Below, in pieces: positions 32,891 through 39,416 of a stretch of 39,416 bases of DNA; position 1 is the first letter of the stretch; every line of letters begins with the position of its first letter. The DNA comes from Limnohabitans planktonicus II-D5. GTDB taxonomy: Bacteria; Pseudomonadota; Gammaproteobacteria; Burkholderiales; Burkholderiaceae_C. The stretch is from positions 1 to 39,416 of the forward strand of contig NZ_LFYT02000034.1 in NCBI RefSeq assembly GCF_001270065.2, in the 5' to 3' direction. Position numbers and translations under genes: made by a program. Under the pieces are notes generated by a model. That model did not search any database, had not been told where the DNA came from, and was given only the letters and a program-made list of their open reading frames with translations.

Positions 32891-35138
32891 GCGTGAGCGC
32901 GCCGGGTGCAACGCGCAGTTGTTTGCCATCGCTGAAGACCACATCAATAGGCGTTTTGCCCGCATTGAAAGCCAGGTAGGTTTTTTCGCCTTGGACAGTC
33001 TTGAACACGGAATAAAAAGTGGTGTTGGCAGTGACCGTGGGGTCGGGTGTGCCCATGGCTTGCAAACTCAGCATCCAGTGCAGGGCATGCGAACGAGTGT
33101 CGCCCAGTTCAAACGAGCCCCATCGCTTCCACTGCGCCAATGCGTCGCTGGGCTTGGCCAGTGCCAGGTATTTGGCAAAGATGTCCTGCCAGATGTCGGG
33201 CGGGTTGGCGTATTTGCCACGGCTGGCATACAAAGCCATCTCAGGCGCCAGTGCAGCCATGTTGCGCTCGATGTAACGCGGATGCCTGCCCAGATAGGTG
33301 GACGCTGTGGTGATGGGCAGCAAGTTGATGCCTTTGATCTGGCGGGGCTCGTCGGTCCACCAAGTGTTGTGCGCCATCTTGCCGCCAAACACCATGCTGA
33401 CTTCAACGTTCTTGTACTCAGGTGGGAAAACCAGCCCATGCACGTCAAACCAATAGTGTTCAATGGCTTCAATTTCGGTGGTGTACAGGTAGATGCCCAG
33501 GTCGCGCAAACGTGTGTTGCCCGTGACCTCGCCCCACTGAATCAAGCCCGCCCAGGCGTTGATAGCTTCTGAAGATGATTCTTGGTTGTTGCCATCTGCG
33601 CCCAGGCCCACGCCCGATGCCCAGGAGTGTCCTTCGTAGGGGTCAAAATTGCGCAGGAACGGGAAGTTTTTGCCCCCACGTTCCGGGCTGGCAATGTCGG
33701 CAATCAAGGCTTCGACCATGCCGCCCCATTGGGTCTGGCTGGCCCATTCAGGGTCGCGCAGCGCGATGTCTGCCATGGCCCGAATCCAGTAGCCGTAGTG
33801 AAAGTGGTGGTCGTTCATTTGCTCGACACTGAAATATTCTTCCGGGTACGAGGTGATGGTGCCCAGTTGCTTGTCGAGGTGGAAATAGGTTTTGCGGTCT
33901 TTGCCAGAAAACCATTGTTCGATGCGTGACTTGAGCAAAGCCAACAGTTGGTCGCGTGCCGCCAGGTCGCCTTGTTGCTCTGCCACGTCCATGAGTTTGG
34001 TGATGCGTTGCAGGCCTTTGCCTTGCCAATAGGGCCCTTGTCCAATTTCCAGCATCATGCGGCGGGCATTGCGCACATCGGTTTTGATCACGTCTTGCAG
34101 CTCTGCGGCTTTGTCTTTGGCCGTGATGCCCGGCCAGAACGGTACAAAGCCCTGGTAGGTGGATTGGGTGCTGAAGGTTTTGCCCGCCAGCAATTTGATG
34201 GGGCCGCGCAAACTGGGGTATTGCACACCGGTCAAAGGGGGCAGGCTGGCATTGGCATGCCACTGATGCGGGTACAGCCCGATCAGTGGGGTGTCGCTGG
34301 TGCCTTCCATGGCTTGGGTGTCGACTGTGAAATCAGTCTGAACCTGGCTTTTTTGCGGGTTGTAACGCCATTGCACGCGTGTGTCTGTGATGAAGACGTA
34401 GGCATGGCGGGCCAACAACTCCAGAGTGCCAGGTGCAGTGTCTGGCAGACCGGCGACAGAAAAATAGCCCCGTCCTTCGGGCATGTGGGCACGCCACTGG
34501 GTGTCAGACATTTTTTCCCAGCGCACACCCGTGGGGCCAAAGATGGCGTAGGACCGGTCTTTGAATTGCAGCGCCAAAATTCTGGGGTCCGCGCTGGCGA
34601 TCCTGTGCATGGCCGCTTCTGGCAAATCGAGCACCACATCGCCCGACACGCGCAACGATGCATAGGGGCTACCGTGGGCGATGGTGGCCTTCCATTGCTG
34701 TTGGCCTGATGACATGTCAATGTCAATCGCCCAATCGGATGCCTTGCTCAAAATCGCTTTGGAGGGGGTAAATCCTGCCGGTGAAAACTTGATCGGTGAT
34801 TGGTGTTCGTGATGGATTTCGACATCCTTGCGCTCTGTGGGCACCACAGATTTCACGGGCAAAGACACCTCAAAACCAGACGCCGTGGGCCGTGCCGTCA
34901 AGGGGTGGGCATAGATAGGAAAGGGCGTGGCATGGAACAGCAATGTGGAATACCACTGGTTGGTCTGCGCTGCGGTGGCTTTGAGGGCGTCTGATCGGTA
35001 GGGGGCCTGAGGGGGCGATTTGTCGCCGCCTTGGGGCGCCAAAAGCAAAGCGCCAGCGCCCACAGGCAGGGTCTGTGCAGAGGCCTGAAGGCAAGTGAGC
35101 GTGAGCACTAAAGCGAAATGAGCAAGAAAGAGTTTCAT
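32880..35138 (-). CDS. GH81 family endo-beta-1,3-glucanase
   Basis: Secreted inverting endo-1,3-beta-glucanase, 752 aa. The signal peptide ends near QASAQ; Cys16 does not sit in a proper lipobox, so the protein is probably soluble and exported. The N-terminal beta-sandwich contains TNQWYSTLLFH. The (alpha/alpha)6 domain contains DHHFHYGYW (443-451), NFDPYEGHSWASG (498-510) and ADGNNQESSSEAINAW (514-529), the GH81 signature holding the catalytic glutamates (Glu520/Glu524 region). The ATG has no clear ribosome site. The 5' region carries a hairpin repeat and the operator at 35343. A natural candidate substrate for the adjacent type II secretion system. Confidence 0.94.
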   Translation of the reverse strand: MKLFLAHFALVLTLTCLQASAQTLPVGAGALLLAPQGGDKSPPQAPYRSDALKATAAQTNQWYSTLLFHATPFPIYAHPLTARPTASGFEVSLPVKSVVPTERKDVEIHHEHQSPIKFSPAGFTPSKAILSKASDWAIDIDMSSGQQQWKATIAHGSPYASLRVSGDVVLDLPEAAMHRIASADPRILALQFKDRSYAIFGPTGVRWEKMSDTQWRAHMPEGRGYFSVAGLPDTAPGTLELLARHAYVFITDTRVQWRYNPQKSQVQTDFTVDTQAMEGTSDTPLIGLYPHQWHANASLPPLTGVQYPSLRGPIKLLAGKTFSTQSTYQGFVPFWPGITAKDKAAELQDVIKTDVRNARRMMLEIGQGPYWQGKGLQRITKLMDVAEQQGDLAARDQLLALLKSRIEQWFSGKDRKTYFHLDKQLGTITSYPEEYFSVEQMNDHHFHYGYWIRAMADIALRDPEWASQTQWGGMVEALIADIASPERGGKNFPFLRNFDPYEGHSWASGVGLGADGNNQESSSEAINAWAGLIQWGEVTGNTRLRDLGIYLYTTEIEAIEHYWFDVHGLVFPPEYKNVEVSMVFGGKMAHNTWWTDEPRQIKGINLLPITTASTYLGRHPRYIERNMAALAPEMALYASRGKYANPPDIWQDIFAKYLALAKPSDALAQWKRWGSFELGDTRSHALHWMLSLQAMGTPDPTVTANTTFYSVFKTVQGEKTYLAFNAGKTPIDVVFSDGKQLRVAPGALTREQ

Positions 35139-35205
35139 AAAAAGAAAATAAAGGCAGATTGGGTATGGATACGGCCCTGTGAAGACTTGAGTGGTGAAGG
35201 ATGTT

Positions 35206-35279
35206 GTAGGTCGGTGGCTTTAGCCCCGACAAGTGTCCGCGCCCATTCACCACTGTCGGAGCTAAAGCTACCGACCTAC
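35206..35279. repeat. GTAG-hairpin pair with GGCT/AGCC and AGCT cores
   Basis: Two hairpins facing each other in the GH81 upstream region: GTAGGTCGG with inner stem GGCT/AGCC at 35206-35230, and one with inner stem AGCT/AGCT ending CCGACCTAC at 35279. Both keep the outer GTCGG/CCGAC stem and the GTAG foot of the family. Confidence 0.9.
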
Positions 35280-35342
35280 AAAATTGCCATTGCATGAGGG
35301 GGTCAGGCTTTTCAAACTTCAGCAACTCGGATTGATAATGTA

Positions 35343-35356
35343 TGAAAGCGCTTTCA
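35343..35356. promoter_or_regulatory. LacI-type operator upstream of GH81
   Basis: Perfect palindrome TGAAAGCGCTTTCA, identical to the copies at 31812 and 35452. It lies 204 bp before the GH81 start. On the minus strand a weak promoter may overlap or follow it (TATCAA-like -10 near 35340-35335); no strong promoter is seen. Confidence 0.8.
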
Positions 35357-35418
35357 AAAAAGCCATGAGGGTTTCCCCTTAAAAATTGAGAACTAGGGTA
35401 AACGAGGTACTGAAACCG

Positions 35419-35465
35419 TTGAAATCGATACTTGCATATTCTATGATTGCGTGAAAGCGCTTTCA
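35419..35465 (+). promoter_or_regulatory. Promoter and operator of the porin-GH17 unit
   Basis: -35 TTGAAA at 35419-35424, a 17-bp spacer, -10 TATGAT at 35442-35447, then the perfect palindrome TGAAAGCGCTTTCA at 35452-35465 covering the expected start of transcription. AAGAGG (35465-35470) gives the ribosome site for ATG 35477. A repressor bound here would block the promoter. Confidence 0.85.
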
Positions 35466-35476
35466 AGAGGATTCAA

Positions 35477-36826
35477 ATGAACCGTTCAAAATTCAATAAC
35501 AAGAACTTCACACGCCAGAAGAGAGTTGTGTGGCAACCCTGGGCCAAGGCAGCAAGTGCAGGTGTGCTGGCTGCGCTGAGTGTGCAACCGGTCTGGGCCA
35601 TCGACTTTGGGCCTGATGGCATGTTCAGCCTGACGGGTTTTGCAAAGGCTGAAGTACAACGCGGCAGCAACCATTGCACCAATTGCCAGCAGTTTCCTGC
35701 CGAAGACAAGCAACGTGCCTGGGCCGATGATTTGGTGGCCGGTCGCCCTTATAAAACCACCAACACCAATGTGACACTGGCCCAGCCCTGGCTGGGCATG
35801 AAGTACGACCTGGGGGGCGGCTACAAATTCAATGCCCTGTTGAGCCAACGCTGGAGAGATGGCAGCGAAGACATTCCAGGGTATTGGTACGAAAAAAACG
35901 CAGCCATCAGCCATGAAAATTATGGCTCGGTGCGTATTGGTGCCATGACCACCCGCACCTGGAGCATTGCCGACTACCCCTATGGCACCAATGTGGGTGT
36001 GGCCGATGTCTGGGGCTCCAGTGGCGCAGGCTATGGTTTGTTGACGCGTGCTTTGCGTTACACCGCGCCCGTGATCGATGTGGCCCAGGGTGACCTTGTG
36101 CTGGAGGCCACTTATGACCAAGGCAATACCGATTTCAAAATCCACAAACCACGTTTTCTGGAGCTGTACGCGCAGTACCACAAGGGTGATTTGGTCATTG
36201 ATGCGATGCATCAAGACACCCGCAATGGCAACCCACAGGCCTGGAGTCATGGTCCGTTTTATGCCTTGACGCCCAACGCGGCAGACGACAGCAAACTCGG
36301 TGGTTCAGGCCAGGCCATCACCATGGTCATGGCCCGCTACCAGTGGAATTCCCAACTTGAGTTGTCGGGAGGTGTCAGGGCCAACCGCTGGAGTGGTGCG
36401 TATGCCGTCATCACGCAAGCGGGCACGGCCGCGCAATGGAACAACATGTTCAACGTGGATTGGAACGGCTCGCTCAATGGCGTGAGCAACCCCGGATATG
36501 CCGCCACGTCAACAGACTGGATGCTGGGCGCTCGCTACAAGATGGGGCAATGGACGGCGTCCACAGGCATGGTGCATCTGGGCAAAGCCAGCACGGCCAA
36601 CCCCAGCGAACGCGGACAAAGCAATGCAGCCGAAGTGAACACTGTGGGCCTGAACTACAACTTCAACAACGGCTTCCAGGTGTATGCCTTTGCAGGCATG
36701 GTGCGTTATGCACGTCTGGGCCTGTCGCCCATGTCGATGCCCGGCAACGCGGCCTTTACCAATGTGGATTCACGCGTTACCAAAACCGGCAACTGGGCCG
36801 GTGTGGGCGCTGTGTACGTGTTCTAA
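35477..36826 (+). CDS. Outer-membrane porin, probably for glucan oligosaccharides
   Basis: Beta-barrel protein, 449 aa. The long signal region ends SVQPVWA followed by IDFGPDGMFSLTGFAKAEV, a typical first strand. Alternating hydrophobic strands continue to the C-terminal aromatic strand GVGAVYVF. A Cys-x2-Cys pair (HCTNCQQ) near residue 64 suggests a disulfide or metal site in an early loop. It starts at ATG 35477, with AAGAGG six bases upstream; the upstream ATG-less extension overlaps the operator. It is co-transcribed with GH17 (18 bp gap). The role as an oligosaccharide channel is inferred from its neighbours and shared operator; I do not place it in a named porin subfamily. Confidence 0.8.
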   Translation: MNRSKFNNKNFTRQKRVVWQPWAKAASAGVLAALSVQPVWAIDFGPDGMFSLTGFAKAEVQRGSNHCTNCQQFPAEDKQRAWADDLVAGRPYKTTNTNVTLAQPWLGMKYDLGGGYKFNALLSQRWRDGSEDIPGYWYEKNAAISHENYGSVRIGAMTTRTWSIADYPYGTNVGVADVWGSSGAGYGLLTRALRYTAPVIDVAQGDLVLEATYDQGNTDFKIHKPRFLELYAQYHKGDLVIDAMHQDTRNGNPQAWSHGPFYALTPNAADDSKLGGSGQAITMVMARYQWNSQLELSGGVRANRWSGAYAVITQAGTAAQWNNMFNVDWNGSLNGVSNPGYAATSTDWMLGARYKMGQWTASTGMVHLGKASTANPSERGQSNAAEVNTVGLNYNFNNGFQVYAFAGMVRYARLGLSPMSMPGNAAFTNVDSRVTKTGNWAGVGAVYVF

Positions 36827-36844
36827 AACAAGGCAGAACACACC

Positions 36845-38596
36845 ATGACAACGAATGAATTGAACCCTATGAAAAAAACCATTGAGCGCGTTTTTGCAGG
36901 CCTGATCGCGACCCTCATGGCCCTGGTCCTGGCCGCTTGCGGCGGTGGCGGCGTGGTGCCCTCGGGGGGCGTGACGTTGCGGTCTTTGAGCCCTGAATTC
37001 ACCAATCGAAAGGCTGTCTCATATTCGCCATATCGCACATCAAATCGTGACACGGAAACCATCACAGATGCCAATGTGGAAGCAGACTTGAACCTGTTGG
37101 TGGCGGGCAACTTCAAGTTGATCCGCTTGTTTGACAGCTCGGACAAAGTCGCTGCCCGAGTGATCAAGATCATCCATGACAAAAAGCTGGACATCAAAGT
37201 TCAATTGGGCGTGTGGATTCAAAACGGCCAAGATGATTTGAACAAAGCCGAAATTGTGCGAGGCGTGAAGCTGGCCAACACCTACAAGGACATAGTGCTG
37301 GCCGTCAGCGTGGGCAATGAAACCATGGTCAGTTGGGCGTTCAATCCTGTAACGCCTGCACTCATGGGGGGCTACATCAAATCGGTGCGTGATCAAATCA
37401 CGCAACCGGTGACGACCAATGACAACTGGGCATTTTTTGCCAAAAATACAGGCGAGCCCAACAACCCCAAATCCATTGTGCTGGCCATTGACTATGTTTC
37501 CATGCACACCTATCCGCTGGCCGACAGCATCCACAGCGCGACCAAATGGAATTGGAAGCAAGCCGAAGTGGCCGCCAATCTGCGGGCCACAGCCATGATG
37601 GACGCGGCCATTGAAGCGGCCAAGTCAGACTTTTCCGCAGTGCGCAGCTACCTCGACGGCATTGGCATGACCAGCCTACCCATTGTGATTGGCGAGACCG
37701 GTTGGAAAAGCGTGGCTTCAAACAACGAAACCAGCCGAGCACATCCGGTCAATCAGAAGATGTTTTATGAACGGCTCAATGCCTGGATGAGCAGTGCGAC
37801 CACCAGCAAACCAGCTGTCATTTTTTACTTTGAAGCCTTTGATGAACCCTGGAAAGGATCGGATGACAAGTGGGGCCTGTTCAACGTTGAGCGCAAAGCC
37901 AAATATGTGATTCAGGACCTCTACCCTTCCGCTATCTGGGAGACTGGGACCTATGCGGCGGCTGATGCGCTGTACTACATCCCGACAGCCACCAACTCGA
38001 CCATCACGGCCAGCAGGTATACGGTCTATTCAGATGTTGCCGTCCCGGGTGAGGCCAAAACAGCGGTGGACCCATTGTGGGTGGGTTGGGAGTCAACGCC
38101 GACTGCATTTTCCGGTTCTGGTCCAAGCGGTTCTGCCCCCGAGGGCAGCAACATCAGAGAAATCACGCCAGCGCCTAAAGAATGGGGTTGGGGCATGATT
38201 GCGGCATTGGTGGGATCGTCTGACGATTTGTCCAGCTTTGCAGCCACAGGCAAGCTCAATTTCAGCATCATGACCACATATCCCGGCAGCATCGAAGTCG
38301 GCTTCCTGACCGGCACTGCCGATGAAAGCTCTGCCTACGATGTGTACAAAGTGCTGACGCCAGGCAGCTATGGCTACAACAACAACGGTGCATGGCATCA
38401 GGTATCGATCCCGATCAGCGACATCATTCCAAGCGGTGGGATTGGTTACGAGATGGACCCCACCAAGTCCAAGCTGGATTTGAGCAAGGTGACCAATCCA
38501 TTTGTGATTGCTGATCGATATGCCAAAACAGGAAAGCCAGCCAACACCAACAGCACTGTCAAGATTTACATTGACAACGTGTACTGGTCGAAGTGA
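36845..38596 (+). CDS. GH17 family beta-1,3-glucanase, lipoprotein
   Basis: Retaining beta-1,3-glucanase or glucanosyltransferase, 583 aa. Lipobox LAAC at Cys32, then GGGGVVPSGG. The TIM barrel begins AVSYSPYR, with the acid/base motif VGNE (Glu159) and the nucleophile motif GETGW (Glu284); YFEAFDEPWKG follows, as in family GH17. Residues from about 370 on form an additional beta-rich domain, ending KIYIDNVYWSK, that resembles a carbohydrate-binding module. ATG 36869 (MKKTIERVF) is an alternative start giving a more standard signal. It follows the porin and is controlled by the same promoter. After it the repeat array begins. Confidence 0.92.
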   Translation: MTTNELNPMKKTIERVFAGLIATLMALVLAACGGGGVVPSGGVTLRSLSPEFTNRKAVSYSPYRTSNRDTETITDANVEADLNLLVAGNFKLIRLFDSSDKVAARVIKIIHDKKLDIKVQLGVWIQNGQDDLNKAEIVRGVKLANTYKDIVLAVSVGNETMVSWAFNPVTPALMGGYIKSVRDQITQPVTTNDNWAFFAKNTGEPNNPKSIVLAIDYVSMHTYPLADSIHSATKWNWKQAEVAANLRATAMMDAAIEAAKSDFSAVRSYLDGIGMTSLPIVIGETGWKSVASNNETSRAHPVNQKMFYERLNAWMSSATTSKPAVIFYFEAFDEPWKGSDDKWGLFNVERKAKYVIQDLYPSAIWETGTYAAADALYYIPTATNSTITASRYTVYSDVAVPGEAKTAVDPLWVGWESTPTAFSGSGPSGSAPEGSNIREITPAPKEWGWGMIAALVGSSDDLSSFAATGKLNFSIMTTYPGSIEVGFLTGTADESSAYDVYKVLTPGSYGYNNNGAWHQVSIPISDIIPSGGIGYEMDPTKSKLDLSKVTNPFVIADRYAKTGKPANTNSTVKIYIDNVYWSK

Positions 38597-38650
38597 TGGC
38601 CTAAGTTGAGGTGGAGGTGCAGACGGGAAGTGATGGACTTCCCCACTGAC

Positions 38651-39416
38651 GTCATTGCGAGCGCAGCGTGGCAATCCAGTCTCTGCGCCATCATCAGCGT
38701 CCTTACTGGATTGCCGCGTCGCAAGCTCCTCGCAATGACATTCAGCCTGTCATTGCGAGCGCAGCGTGGCAATCCAGCCTCTGCGCCACCACCAGCGTGC
38801 TTACTGGATTGCCGCGTCGCAAGCTCCTCGCAATAACATTCAGCCTGTCATTCCGAGCGCAGCGTGGCAATCCAGCCTCTGCGCCACCACCAGCGCCCGA
38901 ACTGGATTGCCACGTCGCAAGCTCCTCGCAATGACGAGAAAACGAACCCCACCCTGATATGGCCGTCACGCACACTGCCGTCATTGCGAGCGCAGCGTGG
39001 CAATCCAGTCTCTGTGCCACCACCAGCGCCCGAACAGGATTGCCGCGTCGCAAGCTCCTCGCAATGACATTCAGCCCGTCATTGCGAGCGCAGCGTGGCA
39101 ATCCAGTCTCTGCGCCACCACCAGCGTACTTACTGGATTGCCGCGTCGCAAGCTCCTCGCAATGTCATTCAGCCCGTCATTGCGAGCGCAGCGTGGCAAT
39201 CCAGTCTCTGTGCTACCACCAGCGCCCGAACTGGATTGCCGCGTCGCAAGCTCCTCGCAATGACATTCAGCCCGTCATTGCGAGCGCAGCGTGGCAATCC
39301 AGTCTCTGCGCCACCACCAGCGTGCTTACTGGATTGCCGCGTCGCAAGCTCCTCGCAATGACATTCAGCCTGTCATTGCGAGCGCAGCGTGGCAATCCAG
39401 CCTCTGCGCCACCACC
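38651..39416. repeat. Tandem array of an 89-bp long inverted repeat (98-bp period)
   Basis: Seven complete units (38651-38739, 38749-38837, 38847-38935, 38980-39068, 39078-39166, 39176-39264, 39274-39362) and one truncated by the window edge (39372 on). Each starts GTCATTGCGAGCGCAGCG and ends with the near-complement CTCCTCGCAATGAC, so each could fold into a long hairpin. Spacers are 9-10 bp, except 44 bp between units 3 and 4. The family is unrelated to the GTAG hairpins. Similar GTCATTGCGAG repeats occur in many bacterial genomes (from memory). No gene is present from 38597 to the window end. Confidence 0.95.

Noticed and set aside
32589..33572. Long plus-strand frame opposite GH81/GH16
   Set aside because: Antisense shadow of well-supported GH16 and GH81 genes with no ribosome site or recognisable domain.

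Overview
The window is chromosomal DNA of a high-GC betaproteobacterium, most likely Burkholderiales (Comamonadaceae-like). The evidence is the glt-type amino-acid ABC operon, the pyrC-DUF3025-htpX gene set, the G-to-F gene order of the type II secretion operon, and protein sequences of that group. No tRNA, rRNA, CRISPR or transposase gene is visible. All family names come from reading motifs; no database search was run.

Layout. 1-563: hairpin-repeat array (A). 669-3804 (minus): glutamate/aspartate ABC transporter gltI-gltJ-gltK-gltL, with a LysR regulator upstream (4013-4966). 4999-7050: 2-kb tandem array (B) of the same repeat in opposite orientation. 7550-10456 (plus): pyrC, a DUF3025 gene, htpX. 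10464-11058: array C. 11239-16233 (plus): an EamA-type transporter, an ABC ATPase/permease pair plus DUF3299 protein resembling a zinc-starvation gene set of Pseudomonas, and a cytosolic 5'-nucleotidase. 16282-16977: array E. 17015-29880 (minus): type II secretion operon gspG-H-I-J-K-L-M-N-D-E-(mipA-like)-F, with no recognisable gspC. 30086-38596: a beta-1,3-glucan (laminarin) degradation locus with a two-domain glycan-binding lipoprotein, GH16, GH81, an outer-membrane porin and GH17. 38651-39416: tandem array of a third, unrelated long inverted repeat.

How it works together. The glucan genes look like one regulon. Three perfect 14-bp palindromes TGAAAGCGCTTTCA of LacI/GalR-operator type lie at 31812, 35343 and 35452. 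Two of them sit directly at the predicted transcription start of a good sigma-70 promoter. GH81, GH16 and GH17 would cut beta-1,3-glucan at or outside the outer membrane, the CBM-like lipoprotein would hold the polymer, and the porin would admit oligosaccharides. The adjacent secretion operon is a plausible export route for GH81 or for surface lipoproteins; this is inference from proximity. The LacI-type regulator and the inner-membrane sugar transporter are not in the window.

Most unusual feature. A family of short hairpins with a GTAG foot (REP-like) fills many intergenic regions and has also entered protein-coding sequence. In three consecutive prepilin genes (gspI, gspJ, gspK) it lies in frame inside the leader-peptide region while the start/stop overlaps between genes remain intact. 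A second GTAG-type REP is part of an exact 150-bp, in-frame, five-fold tandem repeat that re-duplicates the start codon and signal-peptide-like segment of the mipA-like gene.
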